Part shown: piece by piece, positions 27,594 to 36,178 of the stretch
How positions within the stretch are numbered: position 1 is the first letter of the stretch
Layout: each line of letters starts with the position of its first letter
Source: Thiomicrorhabdus sp.
Lineage (GTDB): Bacteria; Pseudomonadota; Gammaproteobacteria; Thiomicrospirales; Thiomicrospiraceae
Assembly: GCF_963662555.1 (NCBI RefSeq)
Contig: NZ_OY759719.1
Span: forward strand, 1-64,000
DNA: 64,000 nt
Direction of reading: 5' to 3'
Made by a program: the position numbers and the translations under genes
The notes under the pieces: model-generated
Seen by the model: only the letters and a program-made list of their open reading frames with translations
Told to the model about the DNA's origin: nothing
Databases searched by the model: none

Positions 27594-27801
27594 ATATTTT
27601 TTTTACCGTAACAAGTGTAAGTTTATGAATTTGAATTTTTTCTATTATATACATTTGTCTATGTTGTGCATAACAATCGCTGTATTGCCATGGTTGGGAA
27701 AAGTTTTTAACATGGGCAGCAACTGAAAACGAAGGGGAACAACTTCCCACTCAATATACGATTTTCAGATAAAAGTTTTTTTAACCTATATGAGGTAGAA
27801 C
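27594..27801. promoter_or_regulatory. cbbR-cbbL divergent control region with nested hairpin leader
   Basis: Near 27663-27676 TTGTGCATAACAA is a partly symmetric, LysR-box-like site. Closer to cbbL, CTGAAAA (27723-27729) pairs with TTTTCAG (27762-27768), enclosing GGGAA (27735-27739) / TTCCC (27744-27748), a nested hairpin in the probable 5' leader. TGAGG lies before the cbbL start. Which of these binds CbbR is not known. Confidence 0.5.
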
Positions 27802-29220
27802 ATGGCTAAGACTTACAATGCCGGTGTAAAAGAATACCGCGAAACTTATTGGATGCCAGATTACGAGCCAAAAGACTCAGATTTTCTAGCATGTTTTAAA
27901 GTAACTCCACAGGATGGTGTTCCACGTGAAGAAATCGCTGCTGCGGTAGCTGCAGAATCTTCAACAGGTACATGGACAACTGTTTGGACTGACTTACTAA
28001 CTGACCTTGACTATTATAAAGGTCGTGCGTACAGAATTGAAGACGTTCCTGGTGACGATACTTGTTTCTACGCTTTCATTGCATACCCAATTGACCTATT
28101 TGAAGAAGGTTCAGTTGTATCTGTAATGACTTCATTAGTTGGTAACGTTTTCGGATTTAAAGCATTACGTGCTTGTCGTCTTGAAGATATCCGTTTCCCA
28201 CTAGCTTATGTTATGACTTGCGGTGGGCCTCCACATGGTATTCAAGTAGAACGTGACAAAATGGACAAGTATGGTCGTCCAATGTTAGGTTGTACTATCA
28301 AGCCTAAACTAGGTCTTTCTGCTAAGAACTACGGTCGTGCAGTATATGAGTGTCTACGTGGTGGTCTTGACTTCACTAAAGATGATGAAAACGTAACTTC
28401 ACAGCCATTCATGCGCTGGAGAGATCGTTTCCTTTTCTGTCAAGATGCGATTGAAAAGTCACAAGCAGAAACTGGTGAGCGTAAAGGTCACTACCTAAAC
28501 TGTACAGCTGGTACTCCAGAAGAAATGTATGAGCGTGCTGAGTTCGCTAAAGAGATTGGTACGCCAATCATCATGCACGATTACCTAACGGGTGGTTTTA
28601 CTGCTAACACTGGTCTTGCTAACTACTGCCGTAAGAACGGTCTATTGTTACACATTCACCGCGCAATGCACGGTGTAATTGACCGTAACCCACACCACGG
28701 TATTCACTTCCGTGTTTTAACTAAAGCACTACGTTTATCTGGTGGTGATCACTTACACTCAGGTACTGTTGTAGGTAAGTTAGAAGGTGACCGTGAAGCA
28801 ACTCTAGGTTGGATCGACATCATGCGTGATTCTTTCATCGCTGAAGATCGTTCACGTGGAATCATGTTTGACCAAGACTTTGGTGCTATGCCTGGTGTTA
28901 TGCCGGTTGCATCTGGTGGTATTCACGTATGGCACATGCCTGCTCTTGTTACTATCTTCGGTGATGACTCTGTTCTTCAGTTCGGTGGTGGTACTTTAGG
29001 TCACCCATGGGGTAACGCTGCTGGTGCAGCTGCTAACCGTGTTGCGTTGGAAGCTTGTGTACAAGCTCGTAACGAAGGCCGTGAAGTTGAGAAAGAAGGT
29101 AAAGAAATCCTTACTAGTGCTGCTAAAGATAGCCCAGAACTTAAGATCGCAATGGAAACTTGGAAAGAAATCAAGTTCGAATTCGATACAGTTGATAAGC
29201 TTGACGTTAAGCATAAGTAA
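27802..29220 (+). CDS. cbbL: Ribulose bisphosphate carboxylase large subunit, form IA
   Basis: Catalytic subunit of the L8S8 RuBisCO. Length 472 is typical of form IA. Key sites are [15 protein letters not shown] (active-site Lys), [12 protein letters not shown] (carbamylated Lys and Mg ligands), and [14 protein letters not shown] (loop 6 Lys). Codons are strongly biased towards those of highly expressed genes. cbbS follows 24 bp downstream and cbbQ-cbbO after it, while no csoS or other carboxysome genes are near, which points to the cytoplasmic, CbbQO-dependent (IAq) type rather than the carboxysomal one. Confidence 0.97.
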   Translation: MAKTYNAGVKEYRETYWMPDYEPKDSDFLACFKVTPQDGVPREEIAAAVAAESSTGTWTTVWTDLLTDLDYYKGRAYRIEDVPGDDTCFYAFIAYPIDLFEEGSVVSVMTSLVGNVFGFKALRACRLEDIRFPLAYVMTCGGPPHGIQVERDKMDKYGRPMLGCTIKPKLGLSAKNYGRAVYECLRGGLDFTKDDENVTSQPFMRWRDRFLFCQDAIEKSQAETGERKGHYLNCTAGTPEEMYERAEFAKEIGTPIIMHDYLTGGFTANTGLANYCRKNGLLLHIHRAMHGVIDRNPHHGIHFRVLTKALRLSGGDHLHSGTVVGKLEGDREATLGWIDIMRDSFIAEDRSRGIMFDQDFGAMPGVMPVASGGIHVWHMPALVTIFGDDSVLQFGGGTLGHPWGNAAGAAANRVALEACVQARNEGREVEKEGKEILTSAAKDSPELKIAMETWKEIKFEFDTVDKLDVKHK

Positions 29221-29244
29221 TTGAAAATTTAGGAGAATAGAATA

Positions 29245-29595
29245 ATGAGTATTCAAGATTACCCATCACGTATTTCTGATCCTAAGTCACGTAAGGCTGA
29301 GACGTTCTCTTACTTACCGACTATGACTTCAGAACAGGTTAAAGCACAAGTTCAGTACATCATTGACAAAGGCTGGAACCCTGCAATCGAACACTCTGAG
29401 CCAGAGCGTGCGACTGACTACTACTGGTACATGTGGAAACTTCCAATGTTCGGTGAAACTTCTGCAGACGCAGTACTAGCTGAAGTTGATAACTGCATCA
29501 AAGCTAACCCAAACAACCACGTTCGTTTGATTGGTTATGATAACTTTGCGCAGTCTCAAGGTGCTAACATGCTTATCAAGCGTGGTGATATGTAA
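29245..29595 (+). CDS. cbbS: Ribulose bisphosphate carboxylase small subunit, form I
   Basis: Caps the large-subunit octamer. The 116 residues include [20 protein letters not shown] near residue 21 and [20 protein letters not shown] near 54, the usual small-subunit core, with no chloroplast-type or carboxysome-linked extension. AGGAGAA precedes the start. The gene is followed by a 325-bp stretch dense with hairpins before cbbQ. Confidence 0.96.
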   Translation: MSIQDYPSRISDPKSRKAETFSYLPTMTSEQVKAQVQYIIDKGWNPAIEHSEPERATDYYWYMWKLPMFGETSADAVLAEVDNCIKANPNNHVRLIGYDNFAQSQGANMLIKRGDM

Positions 29596-29920
29596 TAACA
29601 GCGTTTTACGCTCTTATTAATATCAGGTGTTAATTTATAAATTTACCAGGCCTGGTAAATTTATAAAACACCGCCCTTTTAGACTAGAAAAACTTTTTTC
29701 TAGTCTATCCAAATTCTGAGAAATGCCTACACAACTAAGTCTAGGCCTTTCTTAACCAAGTTTGCTAAATCACTTTTATACCTCACGATTTAGTAAAACA
29801 GGTCGGCTGGCCCCGAAACTGGCCGACCTTTCACTTTAGATTTGTTTATTTCTAAATAAGTGAACAAATCTAAAAGTTTGAAAACTCTTTTTTGAATTTG
29901 TCATGTTAACGGAGAATCCC
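29596..29920 (+). other. Hairpin-dense gap between cbbS and cbbQ
   Basis: Six inverted repeats follow one another: a perfect 34-bp palindrome (29634-29667) built around ACCAGGCCTGGT; TAGACTAGAAAA / TTTTCTAGTCTA (29680-29707); GAAATGCCTA / TAGGCCTTTC (29720-29751); TTTGCTAAATC / GATTTAGTAAA (29761-29797); AGGTCGGC / GCCGACCT (29800-29829); and TTTAGATTTGTTTA / TGAACAAATCTAAA (29835-29874). None has a long T-run directly after it, so processing or stabilisation of the cbbLS message is at least as likely as termination. GGAGA before 29921 is the cbbQ ribosome-binding site. Confidence 0.8.
29645..29656. repeat. Dispersed palindrome, perfect copy, after cbbS
   Basis: ACCAGGCCTGGT at the centre of a perfect 34-bp palindrome (29634-29667), the longest symmetric flanks of any copy in the window. 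Confidence 0.97.
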
Positions 29921-30739
29921 ATGTCAGAAGTCAATGCATTAGATCCATCTCAATACCTAATTAAAGAAGAACCTTTCTACCGCCCTGTTGCGGATGAAAT
30001 TGAGTTATTTGAATCTGGTTACGCATCACGTATGCCAATCATGCTTAAAGGACCTACTGGTTGTGGTAAGTCTCGTTTTGTTGAGTATATGGCTCACAAA
30101 TTAAATAAGCCATTAATTACTGTTGCCTGTAACGAAGATATGACTGCATCTGATTTAGTTGGTCGTTTCCTAATCGATATCAACGGTACACGTTGGCAAG
30201 ATGGTCCTTTAACCGTTGCAGCACGTATCGGTGCTATCTGTTATTTAGATGAAGTTGTTGAAGCTCGTCAAGATACTACGGTTGTTATTCACCCGTTAAC
30301 GGATCACCGTCGCATTTTACCTTTGGATAAGAAAGGCGAATTAGTTGAAGCACACCCTGATTTTCAGTTAGTTATCTCATATAACCCTGGCTATCAGTCA
30401 ATGATGAAAGACCTAAAACAATCAACTAAACAGCGTTTTGGTGGATTCCGTTTTGACTACCCAGAAGCAAAAATTGAAGCCGATATCGTTTCTAAAGAAG
30501 CGGGTATTGACCAAGCAACTGCAGAGAAATTGGTTCAAATTGCTCAGCGTTCACGTAACCTTAAAGGTCACGGTTTAGATGAAGGTATCTCTACACGTTT
30601 ATTAGTATATGCAGCACAGCTTATTAACAAAGGTGTTGATCCTAAGAAAGCTTGTACTATGGCACTTATCACTCCACTAACGGATGATGATGATATTTTA
30701 GATACGTTATTAACAACAGTAGATACATTTTTTGAATAA
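29921..30739 (+). CDS. cbbQ: RuBisCO activase AAA+ subunit CbbQ (partner of form I RuBisCO)
   Basis: MoxR-type AAA+ ATPase paired with the CbbO at 30813 for reactivating the form IA enzyme. Walker A GPTGCGKSRFVEY near residue 43, Walker B AICYLDEVVEARQD near 106 and sensor 1 VISYNPGYQSMM near 150 are intact. The ATG at 29921 is chosen because GGAGA stands seven bases upstream; an ATG at 29903 is in frame but lacks one. The product has 272 residues. It parallels the CbbQ at 23043, with most motifs identical, so the two QO pairs are paralogous. Confidence 0.95.
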   Translation: MSEVNALDPSQYLIKEEPFYRPVADEIELFESGYASRMPIMLKGPTGCGKSRFVEYMAHKLNKPLITVACNEDMTASDLVGRFLIDINGTRWQDGPLTVAARIGAICYLDEVVEARQDTTVVIHPLTDHRRILPLDKKGELVEAHPDFQLVISYNPGYQSMMKDLKQSTKQRFGGFRFDYPEAKIEADIVSKEAGIDQATAEKLVQIAQRSRNLKGHGLDEGISTRLLVYAAQLINKGVDPKKACTMALITPLTDDDDILDTLLTTVDTFFE

Positions 30740-30743
30740 AACC

Positions 30744-30755
30744 ACCAGGCCTGTT
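30744..30755. repeat. Dispersed palindrome, near copy (ACCAGGCCTGTT)
   Basis: One mismatch; in the 73-bp gap between cbbQ and cbbO. Confidence 0.75.
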
Positions 30756-30812
30756 GCTCTTAATTAATGAGCACAGGTGCTAAGTTGAATAAAAAATGTA
30801 TAGGATAATGTT

Positions 30813-33146
30813 ATGAGTTTTGATCTAGAAGAAGTCAGAGCATCATTGATCAAAAGCGTGCCTCAACTTGAGGACAAGCTAGACTCTTTGATCCAAGAAG
30901 CTTCTCACTACATGAATGAGCACTCTCGTGAAGAGTGGTTAGACAACGCCAATGCCCTTGCTTATTTAGGTAAAGGACAAGAAGTTGTAGTGAGCTATCT
31001 TGAAGCAGTTCCACAAGTTATTGCTAAAGTCGAAGACGAGATTATGGATGATATCCATGAGACCGTAATGAAATTATCATCAGTAACATCTGGGGAAGTC
31101 ATTGCACTCGTTTTAGACTCATTGCCGACCATTGCTGACAAAACACGAGATATAGATTTAACTAGACAATACCTAGCTTTAATCTATCAAATTGGGTCTA
31201 AAACACCACGTGGTATGCGTCCAATGTTAGCCAATATGGATGAGCTTATGTCTAAGCTTACTGTATCTGGTTTACGTCGTTGGGCTCAATGGGGTGCACA
31301 AGCACATGCTCGTAATTTCCCGGCACAAATTAAGTACTTTGGTTTAGAGTCAGAGGATTCTAAAGCGGTCTTTCAGCAACAGCGTAAAGGTTCATTGTTT
31401 ATCGATTACCATCGACCAATCAACTTTTACCTGCGTGCTTTCTGGGCCCGTGATTTCTTTATTCGTCCAGCCGCTGCGGACTTTGAAGACTTTAAACCTT
31501 ACTTTGAAAAGATGGCCTTACACCTTCCAGACGCCTTAAATGATATAGGTGAGGTATCAGGTGGTGAGCTTTACCGAGCAATGGCGGCACATTTGGCGTC
31601 ACACGTTTGCTACAGTAAAGCAGCTATATCCATGGAACAGTTAACACCACAGCAGATGTTTTTTATAGAAATCATCGAAGATGCTCGAGTGGAATACAAT
31701 GCGATTAAGCAGTTTCCAGGGTTACGCAACCTGTGGATGAAAGTCATTAAAGCGAGTCAAGAACAAGTTGATTTAGACCCTAAGTCAAATGCATATCGCA
31801 TTGAACAACTTGCTATTAAGTTAATGGATAAAAACCATGACTTACAAGATGATCAATTAATGATTGTTGCTGATAAGTTCTATGCTGAAATCGAAGACAA
31901 TTTAGAAAACGAAAAATGGTCATGGAATTTAGGTGTTTTACTACACAACGTTCTAAATATCGCTACCAATAAATGGGTTTCTTTAACTGAGTTAAACAAA
32001 CAACGTTTCGGTTACCGTGATGACAACCGTTTTGTATGGGCTTCTGAAGAGTGGGCTGAAATGGATGCTGGCTCTGCAGGTTACCAAGAAACTGTACGCA
32101 GAAATGTTTCTGTTATGGAAATGATTAACGAGATCGATTCTGAGCTTGTTGATGTTGACCATGATGAAGTCTGGGTTTTAGGTTCTGAACTCATGCCATA
32201 CGAAGATAACGGCCTCTCTTATAATGAGATGGAAGGAATTGAACCGGTTTCAGATCCTTATCATTACCACGAGTGGGATTACCGTGTTCAGCTTAATCGC
32301 CCTAATTGGGTAACGCTGTTTGAACGTCGAGCTAAAAAAGGCGACCCTGAACTTTATAATCGCATTCTTGATGCCAATAAAGGCATTGCACACCGTATAA
32401 AACAGATTGTCGATAAACTACAAGCTGTTGGTTTGCAACGTATCCGTCGCTTAGAAGATGGTGATGAACTCGATTTAAATGCATGTGTAGAAGCCATCAC
32501 GTCAATTCGTATGGGACAAGAACCAGACCCACGTATTACCATGAAAAACGTAATTCGTAGTCGTGAAGTATCGGTGGTTATATTGTTAGACTTATCTGAA
32601 TCGACTAATGAAAAAGTGGCTGATTCCGATAGAACGATTCTAGAAGTGACTCAAGAAGCGGCCATTTTAGTATCGCATGCGATTAACGGTATTGGAGATC
32701 AGTTTGCTGTTCACGGCTTCTCATCTGATGGTCGTCACGACCTTCAGTATGTACGCTTTAAACAGTTTGATGATTCATTTGATGCCGAGGTTCACGCTCG
32801 TTTAGCAGGCATGCAAGGCGGATTATCTACCCGTATGGGTGGTGCAATGCGTCATGCTGGACATTATCTAGAACAACAAAACAGTAAGCAAAAATTACTG
32901 CTCGTTATTACAGATGGTGAACCCGCTGATATTGATGAACAAGATGGTCAGTACTTAAAACAAGATGCTAAAAAAGCGGTAGAAGAATTGCAATCTAAAG
33001 GCATTCACTCATACTGCTTAACGATTGACCAGTACGCAGATAAATATGTGCATAACATCTTTGGTCAAAACCGTTACGCTATCGTTGATGACGTAATGAA
33101 ACTGCCTGAAAAGTTACCGCAATTATTTGCAAACCTGACAACTTAA
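30813..33146 (+). CDS. cbbO: RuBisCO activase subunit CbbO (partner of form I RuBisCO)
   Basis: 777 residues with the CbbO layout: a long helical N-terminal part (to about residue 560) and a C-terminal vWA domain with the metal-ion site VILLDLSESTNEKV (DxSxS) near residue 590 and LLVITDGEPADIDEQ near 700. The acceptor and adaptor regions differ from the other CbbO, which is consistent with different RuBisCO partners. The upstream gap is 73 bp and AGGATAATG gives the start. A strong terminator (33173-33207) ends the cbbL-cbbS-cbbQ-cbbO unit. Confidence 0.93.
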   Translation: MSFDLEEVRASLIKSVPQLEDKLDSLIQEASHYMNEHSREEWLDNANALAYLGKGQEVVVSYLEAVPQVIAKVEDEIMDDIHETVMKLSSVTSGEVIALVLDSLPTIADKTRDIDLTRQYLALIYQIGSKTPRGMRPMLANMDELMSKLTVSGLRRWAQWGAQAHARNFPAQIKYFGLESEDSKAVFQQQRKGSLFIDYHRPINFYLRAFWARDFFIRPAAADFEDFKPYFEKMALHLPDALNDIGEVSGGELYRAMAAHLASHVCYSKAAISMEQLTPQQMFFIEIIEDARVEYNAIKQFPGLRNLWMKVIKASQEQVDLDPKSNAYRIEQLAIKLMDKNHDLQDDQLMIVADKFYAEIEDNLENEKWSWNLGVLLHNVLNIATNKWVSLTELNKQRFGYRDDNRFVWASEEWAEMDAGSAGYQETVRRNVSVMEMINEIDSELVDVDHDEVWVLGSELMPYEDNGLSYNEMEGIEPVSDPYHYHEWDYRVQLNRPNWVTLFERRAKKGDPELYNRILDANKGIAHRIKQIVDKLQAVGLQRIRRLEDGDELDLNACVEAITSIRMGQEPDPRITMKNVIRSREVSVVILLDLSESTNEKVADSDRTILEVTQEAAILVSHAINGIGDQFAVHGFSSDGRHDLQYVRFKQFDDSFDAEVHARLAGMQGGLSTRMGGAMRHAGHYLEQQNSKQKLLLVITDGEPADIDEQDGQYLKQDAKKAVEELQSKGIHSYCLTIDQYADKYVHNIFGQNRYAIVDDVMKLPEKLPQLFANLTT

Positions 33147-33172
33147 TTAACCCTAAAAGTTAATCAAGTCAT

Positions 33173-33207
33173 AACCCTAGTCAGGATTACCTGACTAGGG
33201 TTTTTTT
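33173..33207 (+). terminator. Rho-independent terminator after cbbLSQO
   Basis: AACCCTAGTCAGG pairs perfectly with CCTGACTAGGGTT across ATTA, followed by a T-run. Confidence 0.95.
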
Positions 33208-33262
33208 ATACCCAAATTTGATAAAATACTTTGCAAATAGTGCAAAAAACTAGGATTAAACA

Positions 33263-33826
33263 ATGAATGCAGAACAGTTCAAACAGGCTTTAGCTGAATT
33301 TCCAGATGAAAATTACCAAGAGATTCTTGATGGTGCTGCCTTAATTATCTTTGAAGACAAAGCATTAACGTTAGGTAAATCACAACAAGCTTATGTTATT
33401 TTTGAAATGGGTGATGAAAAATTTAATTCTACAGAAGAACTTAAAAAATCACTTATAGAGCGTGCAGATGATCTCATCTTAGAATACTATCAATATAACC
33501 CTATTAGTAAAATGCACTTTAACAACCAGCTTACCGCCCTAGTTAAAGAACATGGTGCAAATGCGTTTGTTACTATGCCTGGGCAAGAAGCTAGCGTTAA
33601 GCTATTTGTAGAAGGCAGTAAAGTCATTGTTGAAACTAATGAAAGCGAAAGGTTTAAATATGGCTTTTGCTTAGTTTTAAATGAAAAGGTTTTACCTCAA
33701 GCTGTAGAAAATAAAGTCAAAAACTGGGTATCTAGCGGCAGTGCTTATGATGACTATATTAGCGTGAATGTGTGTCGATTCAGTAGTACCGATCTAGAAG
33801 ATCTTGAAACTAGCGACTATGTATAA
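33263..33826 (+). CDS. Uncharacterised protein downstream of the form I operon
   Basis: Not recognised. A soluble, acidic protein of 187 residues without signal peptide or TM segment. It contains a helical segment LKKSLIERADDLILEYYQYN near residue 57, then beta-type stretches (AFVTMPGQEASVKLFVEG, KVIVETNESERFKYGFCLVL) and an acidic C-terminus. It has its own terminator at each end (33173-33207 upstream, 33858-33887 downstream), so it is transcribed alone. AGGATTAAACA precedes the ATG. There is no basis to link it to RuBisCO other than position. Confidence 0.7.
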   Translation: MNAEQFKQALAEFPDENYQEILDGAALIIFEDKALTLGKSQQAYVIFEMGDEKFNSTEELKKSLIERADDLILEYYQYNPISKMHFNNQLTALVKEHGANAFVTMPGQEASVKLFVEGSKVIVETNESERFKYGFCLVLNEKVLPQAVENKVKNWVSSGSAYDDYISVNVCRFSSTDLEDLETSDYV

Positions 33827-33857
33827 CCACTAATATTTTATTAGCAAAATTAGAGCA

Positions 33858-33887
33858 ATAAAAAAGGGCGTTAAACGCCCTTTTTTA
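33858..33887. terminator. Bidirectional terminator between orf187 and cnoX
   Basis: AAAAAAGGGCGT-TAA-ACGCCCTTTTTT is symmetric and has A- and T-runs on both sides, so it serves both convergent genes. Confidence 0.93.
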
Positions 33888-33927
33888 TTATTTTAATAAT
33901 CTTGGTTAATTATTATTTTGCTAGCAT

Positions 33928-34803
33928 TTATTTTGCCAACATATTACCCAGAATTCTGCGTGCATCTTTAGCTAACTCAGGTTGACTACCTTCCAACATA
34001 TTAATAATCGTGATAGTGAGTTCTTGTGCAGCACCGTCTTTAAATCCAGGCATATTTTCTAATATTTCAAAAGTCTGGTCTAAAGCTTCTTCATAAGCAT
34101 GTTCAGCAACATAACAAACCGCTAAATACAATCTAGCTTCATAATTAGCTGGATCTTCATCAACCATTTTAATTAAACTTACCAGGCCAGGTGTTTTAGC
34201 CGCCAAATCTTTAAATGTCATTTGACCGACTATTGCTTTACCTATCTCTGAATTTTTATCTTTGTCTGGTAAACGGTTAAATAAAGATTTAGCTTCTTCT
34301 AATTCGTTAATATCTAGTAATATTTGAATCATATCCAGTGCAACACGAGTGTTTCTAGGATCCGACTGTATTGCTTCAGTGAGAGTTTTAATTGCACCTG
34401 CTGTATCGTTATTTAGATGCATCTGCTTGGCCTTTTCACGCATATCATCTGAAGCTTTATAAATACCGAAAGATTTTAGTAAAGCAGCTAATTCTGCCTC
34501 TTCTAAAAGACCCACTTCTTGATGGACCATCTCACCATCTTTAAACACTTTTAAAGTCGGTACATTAACAATCTCATATTGCTCACGTAAGTCTGTTTCC
34601 ATATCGATATCAATACGTGCCAATAAAAACTCACCAGCAAAGTCTTCTGCATATTTTGTAAGAAGATTTTCTAACTGAATACACATCCCTAAACTTGGGC
34701 TCATAAACAATGTGAAAACGGGTAATTTATATGAATTCATTAAAACAACAGAATTGAAATTACTTTGCGAAATCTCAAAGTTTAAAACTTGTTTATCACT
34801 CAT
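33928..34803 (-). CDS. cnoX: CnoX-like thioredoxin-TPR chaperone/redoxin
   Basis: A cytoplasmic protein of 291 residues with an N-terminal thioredoxin fold (about 1-110) and a helical TPR-like C-terminal part (about 120-290) with NDTAGAIKTLTEAIQSDPRN and NYEARLYLAVCYVAEHAYEEA. In E. coli CnoX (YbbN) protects proteins from oxidation and feeds them to GroEL. The WCxxC motif is reduced to a single Cys in SPSLGMCIQLENLL, as in the CnoX family. I start at the ATG at 34803 (AAGGAAGG upstream). The dispersed palindrome variant ACCAGGCCAGGT lies within it. Confidence 0.85.
   Translation of the reverse strand: MSDKQVLNFEISQSNFNSVVLMNSYKLPVFTLFMSPSLGMCIQLENLLTKYAEDFAGEFLLARIDIDMETDLREQYEIVNVPTLKVFKDGEMVHQEVGLLEEAELAALLKSFGIYKASDDMREKAKQMHLNNDTAGAIKTLTEAIQSDPRNTRVALDMIQILLDINELEEAKSLFNRLPDKDKNSEIGKAIVGQMTFKDLAAKTPGLVSLIKMVDEDPANYEARLYLAVCYVAEHAYEEALDQTFEILENMPGFKDGAAQELTITIINMLEGSQPELAKDARRILGNMLAK
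34181..34192. repeat. Dispersed palindrome, near copy (ACCAGGCCAGGT)
   Basis: One mismatch in the right arm; inside cnoX. Confidence 0.7.
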
Positions 34804-34936
34804 GTTTACCTTCCTTAAACTATTAATGACTTTATTATAACAGTCTAATTTCAAGCTACTATTACATGCCGTTATGTTCTATATAAGCAGTTCTATATAA
34901 GTTATTCTCTAGAAATAATTCATAAACGCCAGATAC

Positions 34937-34966
34937 AAAAAAACCCGCTTAAAGCGGGTTTTTTAA
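34937..34966 (-). terminator. Terminator of the tkt-gap-pgk-pyk-fba cluster
   Basis: AAAACCCGCTT-AAAGCGGGTTTT with A- and T-runs on its two sides, 20 bp past the fba stop; could also work in the other direction. Confidence 0.9.
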
Positions 34967-34985
34967 GTTCAGACTAAACTGTTAT

Positions 34986-36050
34986 TTATTTAACAGTTTG
35001 GTTCAATGAACCTGACGCATAACGAGCTTGCATTTCTTCTAAACCAACAGATTTGATTTTAGAACCGTGACCCGCACAACCAAATGCTTCAAAACGTGCT
35101 TTACAGATTTCCATCATTGCATTTTCAGCAGCATTAAAGAATTTACGTGGATCGAAGTTAGAAGTATTTTCAGCAAGGTGCTTACGGATTGCACCAGTAG
35201 ATGCCATACGTAAATCAGTATCGATGTTAACTTTACGAACACCATACTTGATACCTTCAACGATTGCTTCAACAGGTACACCGTAAGTTTGACCCATATC
35301 ACCACCGTAGTTATTGATGATTTCTAACCACTCTTCTGGAACAGAAGAAGAACCGTGCATTACGATGTGAGTATCAGGAATACGCTCATGGATTTTCTTG
35401 ATTTGGTCAATCTTAAGAACATCGTCAGATGGCTTAGAAGTAAACTTGTAAGCACCGTGAGAAGTACCAACCGCAACTGCTAAACAGTCAACGTTAGTAT
35501 CTTTAACGAACTGTGCTGCTTCTTCAGGATCAGTTAATAGGCTATGCATATCAAGCTTCTCATCAGAACCGTGACCATCTTCTTCACCCATCATTCCTGT
35601 TTCTAATGAACCTAGGCAACCTAGCTCACCTTCAACAGAAACACCACCAGCGTGAGCAATTTTAACTACTTCAGCAGTGATACCAGCATTGTATTCGTAA
35701 GAAGCAGGAGTCTTCATATCAGCTTCTAATGAACCATCCATCATAACTGATGTAAAACCAGACTGGATTGCACGTAAACATACGCCAACATCAGAACCGT
35801 GATCCTGGTGCATTACAACTGGAACGTTAGGGAACATTTCAACCGCAGCAGCGATCATGTGACGTAACATTGGCTCACCAGCATATTTACGTGCACCAGC
35901 AGAACCCTGAAGGATTACTGGAGAATCTACAGCGTCAGCAGCACGCATGATTGCACGAACTTGTTCCATGTTGTTTACGTTAAACGCAGGCATACCGAAG
36001 TTGTTTTCTGCTGCGTAGTCCATTAATTCACGAAGTGTAATCATCGCCAT
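34986..36050 (-). CDS. cbbA: Fructose-bisphosphate aldolase class II (CbbA type)
   Basis: A zinc-dependent aldolase joining glyceraldehyde 3-phosphate and DHAP to fructose 1,6-bisphosphate, and by side activity sedoheptulose bisphosphate in the Calvin cycle. Its 354 residues fit the CbbA (Calvin subtype) group. Motifs are MPAFNVNN near the N-terminus, [12 protein letters not shown] near residue 79 (catalytic Asp and zinc His), [10 protein letters not shown] near 98 and [11 protein letters not shown] near 231 with a zinc His. It is last of the cluster led by tkt. Codon choice is that of highly expressed genes. Confidence 0.95.
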   Translation of the reverse strand: MAMITLRELMDYAAENNFGMPAFNVNNMEQVRAIMRAADAVDSPVILQGSAGARKYAGEPMLRHMIAAAVEMFPNVPVVMHQDHGSDVGVCLRAIQSGFTSVMMDGSLEADMKTPASYEYNAGITAEVVKIAHAGGVSVEGELGCLGSLETGMMGEEDGHGSDEKLDMHSLLTDPEEAAQFVKDTNVDCLAVAVGTSHGAYKFTSKPSDDVLKIDQIKKIHERIPDTHIVMHGSSSVPEEWLEIINNYGGDMGQTYGVPVEAIVEGIKYGVRKVNIDTDLRMASTGAIRKHLAENTSNFDPRKFFNAAENAMMEICKARFEAFGCAGHGSKIKSVGLEEMQARYASGSLNQTVK

Positions 36051-36127
36051 ATGCGAGACTCCTCTAGTTTAGTTTTCAAAAAAGGTATCTTTGTATTTTA
36101 ACAAGCTTTTAATAAACTCGCCAATTT

Positions 36128-36163
36128 GAATTTACTCACTCTATTCACGAGTAGAGCAAATTC
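36128..36163 (-). other. Intercistronic hairpin between pyk and fba
   Basis: GAATTT-A-CTC-ACTC pairs with GAGT-A-GAG-C-AAATTC across a 7-nt loop. There is no T-run directly after it on the minus strand, so processing or stabilisation of the message is more likely than termination. Confidence 0.6.
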
Positions 36164-36178
36164 AGACAAAAGTTTTAA

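Noticed and set aside
29634-29667. Palindrome as a simple transcription terminator
   Set aside because: Copies inside genes, in both orientations of transcription and without T-runs, cannot all be terminators.
27802-33146. Carboxysome operon with cbbLS
   Set aside because: No csoS2, csoS1, csoSCA or other shell gene follows; cbbQ and cbbO do.
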